NCBI GenBank assembly: GCA_009760855.2
Contig: WPIO01000008.1
Location: 579,001-643,000 of the forward strand
DNA: 64,000 bases
Source: Cristatella mucedo
Taxonomy: Eukaryota; Bryozoa; Phylactolaemata; Cristatellidae
Direction of reading: 5' to 3'
Below the pieces are notes generated by a model. It was not told the origin of the DNA and ran no database searches. It saw nothing but the letters and a program-made list of their open reading frames with translations. A program made the translations under genes and the position numbers. Each line of letters begins with the position of its first letter. The stretch's first letter is position 1. This document shows, one piece after another, positions 1 to 9,898 of the stretch.

Positions 1-38
<38 letters not shown>

Positions 39-147
39 TGCCTCTCTCCCTTTGTCTCTCCCTCTCTCACCTCCTTTCTCTCCCCCTCTCCCCTTTCTCC
101 CCCTCTCTCTTTCCCTCTTTACTCTTTCTCTCTCTGTCTCCCTCTCC

Positions 148-217
<70 letters not shown>

Positions 218-259
218 CCTTTTGTGTCTTTCTCTTCTCTCTCTCTCTCTCTCTCCCCT
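1..259. repeat. (TC)n microsatellite and pyrimidine-rich tract
   Basis: Two long TC dinucleotide runs are joined by imperfect CT-rich sequence, almost wholly pyrimidine on the + strand. The open frames across it encode only Ser/Leu/Pro repeats and are not genes. The repeat continues past the left edge of the window. Confidence 0.95.
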
Positions 260-2686
260 ACAGGGCTTCTGTGGCAGCCCCCCCCCGTTTGTGGCCGGGG
301 CTATAGGTGTAGGGCTATATACGTATATACACGTATATATGCGTATATGCGCAGGCTCGCCGGGGCTACACCCGGGGCTCGACCCCTTTCCGCTCAGCTG
401 CCTGCTTTCTCATTCGAATCTGCGGCCGCTGCCGCAGGCTCGTGTGGCCGGCGGCAGCGGCGGCGGCGGATCGATAATTACAATTTCGTGCTGCGGCACT
501 GAGTGGGCTGACTCATGTTCATCAGTGACTCCTGCCTACTCGCTGCCGTGTAAGTGGAGTGTGCCCGCGGGGGGGGGGGTGAGGGCAGGGGTCGAGCGAT
601 GGCTCAGCAGTGCGTACTGGTGGGTGGGTGGGTGGGTGGTTGGGGGGTCGGGGAGCGGCGGCAGTGATTCAGTGAGGATTCAGGCTGGTCGCCGTTAGCT
701 AGTTGCGCGGACTCGTCCGAGCAGCCGAGTGCTGCTGCTGCCGCCTCCGGACTCGTCCGCCCGTGGGTGCTCCGTCGCGCACCGCCCACAACCGAAGGGG
801 GGGGCCGTGCGCCTCACTATAGATCCGCTCGCTCGCTCGCCACCCGGCGACAAAAGAGCGAAGCGGGGGGGGGGAGGGGCGGCGTGGCGGAGCGAGCGCT
901 TGCAGATGCCTTGCGGTCGCGAAGCCAGCACGCGCTGCGACGTCCGCGAAGGTCCGCACGTCCGTCGCCCGCCGCGTAGAGCGACCGCGACGGAACTCGC
1001 GGACGGGGGTGGCACCGACCGGCCCGCCCCGCCGGCGGCGAGCTCTTCCGCGTAGACTTGGGGGGCGGCGGCGGAAGGGGGGGGGAGTAGCGGGGCGCTC
1101 GCCTCCAGCGCCGCGCACGACCGATGGACGTGGCATCTGCGACGGCCTGACGAGCGCAGTCTGGCGGCGGGGGGGGGGGGGAGTGGGGCCGGCGGGGGTG
1201 GGTTCTGGTCGGCCGCTGCTGGCTGTCACAGCGGCGGCCAAGCTCTCAGCGCCGAGTTCACCCCAAGCGCCCGCCGCCCGCTCGCCGGCAGTCGCGGCGG
1301 CGGCGGCCGTGCAGCGCGCGCGGCTCGTCGTCGCCGACGTGGTCGAGCGTGTTTTCTCTGTCAACCCGGAATGCCGCCGCCCGAAAAGAGACGCCCATTT
1401 CGTCGGTGGGAAATCAAAGACGCAGCCTGCGCCTGACATTTCGAAGCTTGTAAGCAAACACGCACGAGCGCCCGCGCGCGGCGTCCCATGCCGCCACCTC
1501 GCGCGGCGATTGGCTGCTGCGGCGGAGCATCTGCCGCTGGGTCGCGTGTCCGGCGGCGGCGGCGCGCGCGCCAGCCGGCCGCCGCCGCAGCAGCAGCACC
1601 TGCTCGTTCCGCTCAGCTCCGCTCATTTCGCATTCGACGCGTCAGTCGGGTCGTGTAAACTGTTGTGCATACAATCGGCGGGGAAGGGGGAAGGGCGAGG
1701 GAGGGATGCGTTCGGGAGCGCTTCACTGGTTAATGAACGCGTCTCTGTCCTCCGCAGCCTCTGGCCGCCGCCGCGTCGCGCGGCAGCCACGCGCCGCCGG
1801 CCGGCGACCCCGCTGGAAGGAGGAGCGGCTCGCGAGCGACGAAGCGGCGGGCGCCGCGTCGTCGCTGGCGAGCCGGCCGGCCGGCCGGCGGGCGCCGAGG
1901 CGAAGTCACGACGTTCGCCGCCCGAGCTGTTCCGCGCCGGTCCGGGCAATTACTGCGAGAGCAACTGCCGCGGCCGGAATTGAATTTCTTTTAACGGCAC
2001 GCGTCTGCGCAGTGGCAGCATTGTTGTGTCAATTAAGAGGCGTGTGCCGGTAGCTTTTGTGTTTTCGCTCGTAATTATAAAGCTTATATCGAACCTCGAC
2101 GCGCCGCCCCGTGCCGTACTGTCGTACCCCGACTTGTTGTCGTCGCCGCAGCAGCAACCGCGGGCGAGAGCGGGGCCGGGGGAGGGGGCTGCGCGTCGTC
2201 CCGAGCCATCGCGCTGCAGCGGAGAGCGTCGTGGCAGCCTGACGCGCCAGCCTCGTCGAGGGTGAGATATCGGGCAGCATTGGTGCGGCAGCTGCCACGC
2301 GCGTCGCGTCTGCGGTCTCGCTGTCGCTGACGTCGCTTTGAGCCAGACGCCGAGCAACGCGGCGGCGCGGCTAGCGGGCAGGAGTCCGGCAGGCTGCCCC
2401 CCTCCGCGGCCTCCAAGATATATCGTCCCCTCCTACACCCCTGCCAGCCGGGCACAGCCTCGACGCTGGCGGGGTGACGACCATTGCCGGGCAGCGCCCC
2501 CGGCTCAAACGAAGGCAGTAGGCAGGCAGTAGGCGCGGCCCCAGGGGCGAGCGGCAGCTCCGTCCGCCCGCACCGTGACGCGGGTGCCGGCCAGTGCGTG
2601 CGGCGGCGGCGGTTGGCCGGCCTCGCTGGCTGGCCCGCCAGCCGGCCGGCTCCTCCCACATCCGCGAGCACTGGCGGCACCGTCGG
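260..2686. other. GC- and CpG-rich 5' flank of the SoxC gene
   Basis: This stretch is dense in CpG and has many short GGC/GCC runs, poly-G tracts (for example near 1164-1180) and a GGGT repeat near 620-660 that could form a G-quadruplex. Several frames stay open for 100-320 codons only because stop codons are rare in such DNA. Their products are Arg/Ala/Pro/Gly-rich with no domain I recognise, and the frames overlap each other on both strands. It is best read as a CpG island and cis-regulatory flank of the downstream Sox gene. No exon can be supported. Confidence 0.7.
2010..2095. promoter_or_regulatory. AT-rich island with Sox and homeodomain-type sites
   Basis: An AT-rich patch interrupts the GC-rich flank about 0.9 kb upstream of the SoxC start codon. 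It holds CATTGTT at 2019-2025, the reverse complement of the Sox-protein consensus AACAATG, followed by TCAATTAAG and GTAATTATAA, which match homeodomain TAAT-core sites. Sox proteins do bind this heptamer. That the patch is an enhancer, or mediates autoregulation, is inference from motif content alone. Confidence 0.3.
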
Positions 2687-2805
2687 CCAATGGTCTGCCT
2701 AGACTCGTGCGCCGGCACTAACGCGACGCACGATTTGCCAGTTGGACCACGTGCGCCGGCCGGCGCGTCAGTATATACGTGCCGCCGCGGCGCGGTCGGC
2801 CCAGA
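2687..2805 (+). promoter_or_regulatory. Putative SoxC core promoter (CCAAT and TATA-like)
   Basis: CCAAT lies at 2687-2691 and a TATA-like GTATATAC at 2771-2778, about 84 bp apart. If the TATA is used, transcription would start near 2800 and give a 5' leader of about 190 nt before the ATG at 2990. The in-frame ATG at 2690 overlaps the CCAAT box and would lie upstream of the RNA start, which favours the 2990 start. No transcript evidence is available. Confidence 0.35.
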
Positions 2806-2989
2806 CGAGTGTACTCTGAGATCTCGTGCGCGACTATCTGCCGCACGCGTTCCCGACGCCGCAGACGACGCCCGCTCACCACTGTGCCGCAGGCAGCAGC
2901 CGTCGCTACTAGCCACTACTACTACTACTACGACTGCGCCGAGCGTCGGCAACAGCACCCGCCGTCGTCGCATCGAGCCTCCAGCCGAG

Positions 2990-4180
2990 ATGCTAGCGCC
3001 GTCGCATCTGAGCCGCACCGCCGCCGTCGTCGTCTCTGCCGCCGGCGCGTTCGGCAGCCTGTGCGTGAGTCCCGACTCGTGCACGCCCTACACGGACGCC
3101 ACGCAGTGCAAGAAGTCGTCGAACCACGTGAAGCGTCCGATGAACGCCTTCATGGTCTGGTCGCAGATCGAGCGCCGCAAGATAGCCGAGGTAGCACCGG
3201 ACATGCACAACGCCGAGATCAGCAAGCGCCTGGGCAAGCGCTGGAAGCTTCTGGACGACGCCGATCGGCAGCCGTTCGTCGAAGAGGCCGAGCGTCTGCG
3301 GCTGCTGCACATGCAAGAGTATCCCGACTACAAGTACCGCCCGCGCAAGAAGGGCAAGAAGGAGTGCGCCGCCGCCGGCGGCGGCTCGAACGCCGGCGCC
3401 GGCGGCGGCGGTAAGTCGACCTCGGACACGGCCGGCGCCGTCGTGCGCGCCGGTCGCGTGAGCAAGGGCGGCGGCGGCGGCAAGCGCAAGGCGGGCGGCG
3501 CCTCCGACTGTCGCATGCGCCGGTCCGCCGCCGCCGCCGCGGCGGCCATTGTGCCGCCGAGCCCCGACGACTACAGCGACGGCAGCCGCAGCTCCTCGTG
3601 CAGCGGCGCGTCGTGCGGCGGCAGCGGCCGCCGCTTCGACGGCGGCGGCGGCGCTCTCCTGTCGCCGGCCGCTCACCAGGCCCGGGCGCCTGCCACGCCC
3701 TCGGACTCGACCGCCACGTCGCCGGCGGCGTCGGCCTGCTTCTATCCCGAGGACTCGAGCGTGTTCGACAGTCCGGTGTCGAGCCCCGACCGCTGCAGTC
3801 CGCGCGCCTCGTCGCAGCAGCCTCAGGCGCTCCAGTGGACCGCCGCCGCCGTCGCCGCGGTCCCGGCGGCCGCCGCCGCCGCCGCCTGCTTCCCGGGCGT
3901 CGGCAACTCGTTCTTCCGCGTCAAGGCCGAGCCCGACGAGGAGCAGGTGACGCTGACCGACCTGGACAACCTCACCGACGTGCTTCACTTCCCGAGCAAC
4001 TTCCAGCTGGACGGCCTCGACCTGGCGAGGCTGGCCGAAGCCGACTGCGCGTTCGACGGCACGCCGTCGCAGCTGCACTTCGATTTCGACTACAACACGC
4101 CGGAGGTGAAGGAGATGATCCAGGCGGACTGGCTAGGCCCGGCGGAGCAGAGCTTCTCGTCCCTAATTGCGCTCTCGTAG
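2990..4180 (+). CDS. SoxC: SoxC (Sox4/11/12-type) HMG-box transcription factor, intronless
   Basis: This is a 396-residue nuclear transcription factor of Sox group C. Residues about 46-118 (nt 3125-3343) form a full HMG box with [10 protein letters not shown], the [16 protein letters not shown] segment and the end motif [11 protein letters not shown]. SoxC proteins bend DNA at AACAATG-like sites and drive neural and progenitor gene programmes. After a Lys- and Gly-rich linker comes a low-complexity Ala/Gly/Ser region, then VKAE with acidic flank (K312), a sumoylation consensus. The last 37 residues, containing [16 protein letters not shown], match the acidic C-terminal activation domain that defines SoxC. 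One uninterrupted frame agrees with the single-exon structure usual in this group. The start at 2990 has G at -3. An in-frame ATG at 2690 (C at -3) would add 100 unrelated residues and overlaps a promoter motif; upstream of it the frame stays open without a further ATG. Family assignment is secure; the exact start is less so. Confidence 0.93.
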   Translation: MLAPSHLSRTAAVVVSAAGAFGSLCVSPDSCTPYTDATQCKKSSNHVKRPMNAFMVWSQIERRKIAEVAPDMHNAEISKRLGKRWKLLDDADRQPFVEEAERLRLLHMQEYPDYKYRPRKKGKKECAAAGGGSNAGAGGGGKSTSDTAGAVVRAGRVSKGGGGGKRKAGGASDCRMRRSAAAAAAAIVPPSPDDYSDGSRSSSCSGASCGGSGRRFDGGGGALLSPAAHQARAPATPSDSTATSPAASACFYPEDSSVFDSPVSSPDRCSPRASSQQPQALQWTAAAVAAVPAAAAAAACFPGVGNSFFRVKAEPDEEQVTLTDLDNLTDVLHFPSNFQLDGLDLARLAEADCAFDGTPSQLHFDFDYNTPEVKEMIQADWLGPAEQSFSSLIALS

Positions 4181-4810
4181 CGAACTGGACGGAGTGCGCG
4201 GACGGCCCGCCGACGCCGCCGCCGCTCCGCCGCCGCCGCCGAAGCATTCGCTCTTTTCCAACACTCAAGAGGACCAGAAGTCGGACGGCGGTGGATGTGC
4301 GCAACTTCCCCGCGGAAATTGGCGGGCGCGCGTGAACTATGCAACTCTCTTTATAGTTTGGTTGCAATCGACATATGCATAACCGTATTCCAGCTGCACA
4401 TACGGCTTCAGCAAACGTCTTCGCTCATTATCTACATATTAAGGTACATAGAAGAACGGGCCGAGGCGAGGAGCGGCGGGCAGGCAAACAGGCAGGCGGG
4501 CGGAACCGGCACGGCACGCCGCCGCCGCCGTTCGGCTTGTCCTGCCGCCGCGGCCGTCGGCCCCGGGCTTTAATTTGCACTACTATATATTTTGTAAAGT
4601 TAATATTTTGTTCGACGTCGATTTGTGCGGCCCTTTCATAAACATTTGTATGTTTTGTACTGCCCGGGCGCTGCCCGGTGGGTCTGAGACTACTGAGATA
4701 ATGCAATACTTGTGTACACACACTGTAAATACCATAATTTATTAGTAGCTACCTATTTTTCGACGAAGTTGAGTACCAAATACTTGGGATCATTAAAAAG
4801 TGACTGCAAC
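4181..4810 (+). other. Probable SoxC 3' UTR
   Basis: The DNA after the stop codon is first GC-rich, then turns AT-rich from about 4570, with runs such as TATATATTTTGTAAAG typical of animal 3' UTRs, before GC-rich DNA returns near 4810. No second coding frame is recognisable. The 3' boundary is inferred from the composition change and a polyadenylation-type hexamer. Confidence 0.5.
4792..4797 (+). terminator. Candidate polyadenylation signal ATTAAA
   Basis: ATTAAA, the commonest variant of AATAAA, lies about 610 nt after the SoxC stop codon at the end of the AT-rich stretch. I saw no AATAAA between the stop and this point. A CATAAA near 4637 is a weaker alternative. Confidence 0.4.
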
Positions 4811-6540
4811 AACTTGCTCCGACGGTCTCCGCTGCTCTCCGCCGCCCTGTTGCTCGCTGCACGCGCCGCCCGCGCGCAAATCGCCGCAGGACGCTGCGAT
4901 GGCCGGCGGCGCCCGCCGTCGCCGCTCGGTTCGGCGGCTGAGCTCTTCCGGGCGGCCGGAGCGAGGCGCCGCTAATGAGTAACGCGTTCGCACGGGCGCG
5001 ACAGGTGCAGGCCTCGGAGCCAATTCGTGCGGCGGTTATTTATTATAATCGGGTCCCGACGCCGTTTATTCGCCTGCTTTCGCCGTTAACCGGCGGCGGA
5101 TCGAGTACGACCTCTGCGGAAGGGAGCCTGCGAGCCGGCCCGCGCGGACGGCGGCGGGCGGTCAGTCAGGCCGCCGCGGCGGTGGCGGCGGCGGCGATTG
5201 GCTAGGTAGGTGGGCACCGGCGGCGGCTTCGGCTGGCGGCGACCCAGTCCCGAGATCTCGGTGCGGTTTCCGATAACCATTAAACAACAGCCCACACGAC
5301 CACAGCCGCCTCCGCTAGGCCGGCTAGCGCTCCTGGCTAGCGTACTGCGGGGCGGCGGCGGCGGCGGAGGGGCGCGTATACGAGGCAGGCAGATGGCTAG
5401 CCGCCTAGCTCCGCCTAGCGCGTCGCGTGTAGGAAAAGGTGAGCTGAGTGTGGGGCTGGCGGCGTTCGAGCGAGCGGCGCGCGAACGCCGGGCGGCATAG
5501 CCGCCGGACCGGCGAAGCAGGGCGGCAGGCGGGGAGGACAGCGCCGCGGCGATGCCCGCTCCCCACCCTGGTTGCGCCGGGTTAGCTCGTCGCCACGGCG
5601 CGACGTGGGCGGCGGCGATGACGGCGGGGTGAAGGTCGACCGCTCGCGCGATCAGCCGTGCCGGCCGCGGCTGGCCCCTGCCGCTGCTGACGCCGCCGCT
5701 GGATGCGCACCTCAGTGCGCCGCCGTCGCAGCACTATCTCGGCCTAATGCCCGATAGGGCGTCGCTGCAGACGAGACGCTCTGTTCTGACTTTGAGCGCG
5801 TCTCTTGACGTGCCGCGCTCGCGCCGAGCGCTGCGCAGAGCCGAGCGCTGCGGCAGGCAGGCAGCCGGCGGCCACCCGCCGGCTGCTGTAGGGCAGTGCA
5901 ATTATACCTGGCCCCTTCGCGGTTTGCCGGCAGCCATCTGGCGATGGCGGTGGTTGTGGCGGCGGCGGCGGTTGAATGCGCTCCCATGGGAGCCGGGGCG
6001 ACTCACGCTCCCGGGGCTGAGCTTGCGCCATGCGCAGACCGCGCGTTCTCGCGGCACCGCGGGCACGCCTGGGCGCGCTTGCGGCGCGCGACCCTGCGCC
6101 GGCACAGCCCCCGCGTCGCGTCGTCTAGCTGCCGCGGTGAGTCGGCGACGATTTTGGGAATCCTAGCCGCCGCCGCCGCAGACGCGACCGCCGAAACGGC
6201 GCAGCAACAGCTGCTTGTCTGCGTCATCGTCGTTAAAAGGAACCGCATCGTACTGACCCCGGCTGCGCGACCCCGCTGCTGCGCGCGCGCGGTTTTCCTG
6301 TCTGCTACTCGGGGCCTTCGTGACGCAGCAGCAAGGCACCACTGTCACGTCGCCTGCACGCCCTCTTTTCCCGCTCTTTTGACGCTGCCCCACCCTACGC
6401 CTCCGCCTCCGCCTCCCGCCATCTCCTCAGATACGTGCAAAGTCGGGCTATTGTGTGCTGCGGTAGGCGGGCCGCCCGCCGGGGTCGCCCGGGGTCGCCT
6501 GCCGCGACGCGGTCACGCGAAGCGTTCTGCCAGCACGGAC
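4811..6540. other. GC-rich intergenic DNA downstream of SoxC
   Basis: CpG-dense sequence with several GGC runs (for example 5352-5372) and a perfect 14-bp palindrome GCTCCCATGGGAGC at 5980-5993. Open frames are Arg/Ala-rich shadows on both strands. No gene, RNA or transposon fragment is recognised. Confidence 0.5.
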
Positions 6541-6698
6541 GTCATCTCTCTCCTCTCTCTCTCTCTCTCTCCCTCTGTCTTCCTCTCCCTCTGTCTCCCC
6601 GCCCCTCTCACTCTCCGGCTGCCGAGCGTCTGGCTCCGGTCCTCTCCGATTATATGACGGCCGAGCTGAGCGTTCTGGGGTGACGAGAGTGCAGCTGA

Positions 6699-6735
<37 letters not shown>

Positions 6736-6821
6736 GAGAGACAGAGACAGAGACAGAGAGGGAGAGAGCGAGAGAGGAATAGATAGATAGATAGAGAGAG
6801 AGAGGGAGAGAGCGAGAGAGA

Positions 6822-6869
<48 letters not shown>

Positions 6870-6945
6870 GGAATAGATAGATAGAGAGAGAGAGAGACAG
6901 AGGGAGAGAGAGAGAGAGGGAGAGGGAGAGCGACGAGGGAGCAGC
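6541..6945. repeat. TC-rich then GA-rich microsatellite block
   Basis: A TC-rich tract (about 6543-6625) is followed after about 75 bp by a compound GA tract (about 6698-6935) with interspersed GATA and GACA units. The opposite orientation of the two tracts means they could pair as an imperfect inverted repeat. Ser/Leu open frames here are repeat translations. Confidence 0.9.
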
Positions 6946-7007
6946 CGAAGTTGTCTGACCAGGCCGGCGTTTGACCTTTGCCCCCCCCCCGGTGTAAAAC
7001 ACTCGCA

Positions 7008-7090
7008 CTTCACGACGCCGGTCGCGGGTTCGAATGGTTCAGTGGGTAATCCTCTATTGCCCACTGTGAGTGGAGGGGGCGTGGTGGCCG
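7008..7090 (+). mobile_element. SINE-B fragment (5'-truncated)
   Basis: The stretch from 'ttcacgacgccggtcg' through a box-B-like 'gggttcgaat' to 'gtgagtggagg' aligns with the middle of the SINE-B copies near 50508 and 51198. The box A end is missing. It was recognised only by comparison with copies inside this window. Confidence 0.45.
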
Positions 7091-7332
7091 CCGCTCTTCT
7101 GCAGCTGCATGCACGTGGATGTTGAATCAGTTGAAACCTCGACTTTCTTCGTACTTTCACAGGGCGGCGGATGAATCGCTGAAGTGTGTTTCGCGGTCAC
7201 ATTCTGACAGTCACGCCATGGAGCTATCCATATGGCTTCCATAGCGTGGGTCTCGCTCTACCTTACTCTACCGCTGAGCTCTTTCATAGTCGCTTCCGGA
7301 GCTGACTCACTCAACTCACTCACTAACTCACT

Positions 7333-7397
7333 CAAAAGCGCCTAGGAAGAGATTGAGCTCTCTGTGGGCGCTTTATCAAGTGCATTATTATTATTAC
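7333..7397 (+). mobile_element. LINE-1/SINE-A 3' tail fragment
   Basis: It carries AGCGCC and GGCGCT arms around the inner element AGAGATTGAGCTCTCT, followed by (ATT)n, the signature 3' end of LINE-1 here. ACTC-rich sequence lies on both sides, suggesting insertion into a short ACTC repeat. Too short to assign to LINE or SINE with certainty. Confidence 0.75.
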
Positions 7398-8099
7398 CCA
7401 CTCAACTCACTTGCTCACTCACTTTTCGGTTGTCCCCCCCCCCCGCCTGCGGCACCGCCCGCGCCGCCATTGGCTCTCGTCGCATACCGACGAGCGACCG
7501 CGCTCGGCTTGCAGCAGAGGCAAAGTGCAAAGGGCAAAGCGACAGCTGCTCGCGACACACTTCCGGCGAGCGAGTCGGACGTTCGATGCCGCAATCGATC
7601 GCTTACAGCAGTCCGTCGCTGACGGAGGCGGCGGCGGTGACGGTCGGTCTTTGTGCGTCGCCTCCTCGATCGCGTCTTCGCGTTCGCAAGACGAATGCCG
7701 CGCCGCTGCCGCTGCCGCCGCCACCGCCGCGCGGGAGACGCGACATTGTAAGTCCACCGGCGTCCGGTACCCGGTGACACCCGACTCCGGACGCGGTCGC
7801 GCAAGAGCGGCGGCGACGACGACCGCGTCCCACCGCGCCTGCGGCTTCGCGTTGCGCGACGCCTCGCGGATGACGCGGAACCGCGTACGCCGGGCTTTTG
7901 GGAAGAGGCGCCTTTTTTTTTATATAGCGCGCGTACTGGCTAGGATGTCGCCGTCGTCTGAGCCTGCGAGGCGCTCACCGCGGAACGCTTACAGCGATCC
8001 CAATCCCGGGCTCAGCGGCGGCGGCGGCTGCGGTGGGTCCCTCTCCTGCCCTCCCGGCTCTGCGAAGCCGTGGCACCGCCCCCTCCGCCGGCCATGGCA
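7398..8099. other. GC-rich intergenic DNA
   Basis: CpG-rich unique sequence with a poly-C run near 7435-7444 and a T-rich, TATA-like patch near 7912-7926. Overlapping open frames on both strands look like composition artefacts. No gene is recognised. Confidence 0.5.
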
Positions 8100-8800
8100 C
8101 TCCGTAGCGATATAAGAGAACTTGATCTCTTCCCAGGCACTTTGCGTATGCTGCAAGGGAATCGTGACCGTGCAGTCAGTGGCAACGTGCAGTGTCAGCA
8201 TGCAGGAGCATATAAAGGGACACATCGTGGGGACCCAGCAAATGCTGTGAGGAACAGGTGCGATTTTAGCTTCGTTTTAAAGTCAGGAGACGTCGTGACG
8301 TCAGCCGGGAGGGAGTTCCAGGCTTTGGGAGCCTACGAACTAAAGGCGCGGTCGCCAAAAGATTTGAGGCTGGTTCGAGGCCTCGCTCTACGACTTGAGA
8401 CAGAAAAGCGAGTGCCTAGCCTGGCGAGGCAGTAGTTCTGATTGGTAGCCAAAGAACGAAGTGACCTAACAAAAGTGAGCGACAGAACCTTGATGTCGAT
8501 GCGCTCCTTGACTGGCAGCCAGTGCAGGTCGGCAAGAAGCGGTGTGACGTGCCAACTGCGACGCTCACGACAGACAAGCGCAGCTGCAGATTTTTGCACC
8601 AACTGCAAGCGCCCGATTGCATGCGCCGGTAGATCCCAGCAAGCATTGAGTCGCAGTAGTCGAAACGGGATGTCACAAATGCACGGGCCAACTTGGATGT
8701 GGTATCCCCCCCCGTCCAAGCAAGCGACCAGGCCCAGATTTTTGCCAAGTTACGCAACTGAAAGGGCCTTCCGTATTTCGGGGGTAAAGCCTTCCGTTTT
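8100..8800 (-). mobile_element. LINE-1 (CR1/L2-like) 3' portion, degenerate
   Basis: On the minus strand the frame reads through the C-terminal part of a non-LTR retrotransposon polyprotein: AFVTSRFDYC, then TPLLADLHWLPVKERID, KVLSLTF and a final LKSFGDRAFSS block. This is followed by the LINE-1 3' UTR with its TGCATGCTGAC-type motifs and the hairpin tail near 8103-8150. The reverse transcriptase core is absent (5' truncation) and frame breaks are present, so it is a dead copy. Confidence 0.85.
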
Positions 8801-8811
8801 AATGTTTAATT

Positions 8812-8882
8812 AACAATAACAATGCATTTATGTTAGCGCCTTCGGAGAACTCGCTCTCTTTCTAGGCACTCTACATTTGCTG
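8812..8882 (-). mobile_element. LINE-1/SINE-A tail fragment
   Basis: Read on the minus strand it gives AGTGCCT, the inner AGAGA...TCTC arm pair, AGGCGCT and an AT-rich tail. It is a second 3' end just upstream of the neighbouring LINE-1 copy on the same strand, so two insertions lie nearly back to back. Confidence 0.65.
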
Positions 8883-8920
8883 AAAATATAATTCATTCGG
8901 ATCATTGCGTCGTAAGAGAA

Positions 8921-9060
8921 CGTTAAGGTGCTCGCACCGACCCCAAGTTCTGGCTGACGTCGTGGGCTCGAGCCCCGAGGCATATATGAAACGCCTGAAC
9001 AGAGATTAAGTTCTCTTTGGGCGCTATGCAAATGAGTTATATTATTTATATTATTATTAT
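8921..9060 (+). mobile_element. SINE-A copy, damaged box A
   Basis: It contains 'gttaaggtgctcgc', the box-B-like 'gtgggctcgagcccc', the body 'gaacagagattaagttctct', GGGCGCT and an ATT-rich tail. The first part of the tRNA-like head is replaced by unrelated bases, so internal promoter function is doubtful. It meets the next SINE-A copy tail to tail. Confidence 0.85.
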
Positions 9061-9162
9061 TAATCTCTATTCGGGCGCTTCACATATGCCACGGGGCTCG
9101 AGCTCACGACCTCGGCCAGACAACGGTCGGGGCGAGCACCTTAACCACTAGGCCAAACCAGC
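9061..9162 (-). mobile_element. SINE-A copy, 3'-truncated
   Basis: On the minus strand the element begins 'tggtttggcctagtggttaa' (box A), has 'gagctcgagcccc' at box B, and stops inside the tail at AGAGATTA, where it abuts the (ATT)n of the neighbouring plus-strand copy. The tRNA-like head resembles tRNA-Glu or tRNA-Asp ('tagtggtta'). Confidence 0.85.
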
Positions 9163-9820
9163 CTTTCGTCATCAAAGATTTGTGCATACAATTCTCAGCT
9201 TTTATTTAGACTTTTTAGGAGTTTTAAAATGCATAAATCGGTACAAGCTTCGCATCATAATTTGCGGTCGTCAGCGGCGTGCGTGCTACCAGCGCAGCCG
9301 ACTGAGCCGGCGGCCGTGGCGCTTGAGAGGCGTGGCCCTTTTCACCCTCTCGTCACCGTCAAACCTGCAAGGCCACTCAAACGAAGTGCGCGAGCGAGCT
9401 GCAGCTACGCGCATTCGCGCGAAAACTGCGCTGCTGCGTGCATGCGCTCTAGCTGGGCCGCGCTGGAACGAGCGTCTGAGCGGATGACTCCGAGTCGGTC
9501 GGATGACCCCGAGTCACTCAATTGACCTCGATTCGAGTCGTCTCGGATTTCCGGGATTACGGGGCTGGCACCAGAGCCACCGCCGATGTCTTTCCCGCCT
9601 AATTCAGCTCCTCGCGACGCCGATACTTTTAGGCCGCAACTTCGCGACTGACTCTAAAACTTCGACACAAACTTAATGAGGTCGATCGCGCTGAGTCGTG
9701 GTCGGATTCCCAGAGCGCCGGCAGGAAGCCACGAGAGCTTTTGCAGAGCGGCGAAGCCGGGAAAAAAAAGAAGTAAACAACAAAAACAAATGCCACGACA
9801 GCGACAGTAACGAACCTCCA
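9163..9820. other. Unassigned intergenic DNA
   Basis: Mixed-composition unique sequence with an A-rich patch near 9762-9790. There is no recognisable coding frame, transposon or RNA. Confidence 0.5.
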
Positions 9821-9821
9821 T

Positions 9822-9898
9822 TGCAGTAAATGCAAAAGGTGCATAGAAAGAGATTTAGTTCTCTGAGGGCGCTATATCAAATGTATTATTTTTATTGC
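9822..9898 (+). mobile_element. LINE-1 3' tail fragment
   Basis: The sequence from 'ttgcagtaaatgcaaaag' through AGAGATTTAGTTCTCT and GGGCGCT to an ATT-rich end matches the last ~75 nt of LINE-1. The 5' arm of the outer hairpin is mutated. Confidence 0.7.

Noticed and set aside
1009-1983. 324-codon open frame upstream of SoxC
   Set aside because: Arg/Ala/Pro-rich product with no domain, overlapping long frames on the other strand. Long frames are expected where stop codons are rare in GC-rich DNA.
2993-4078. 361-codon minus-strand frame over SoxC
   Set aside because: It is the antisense shadow of the Sox coding region and has no recognisable domain.
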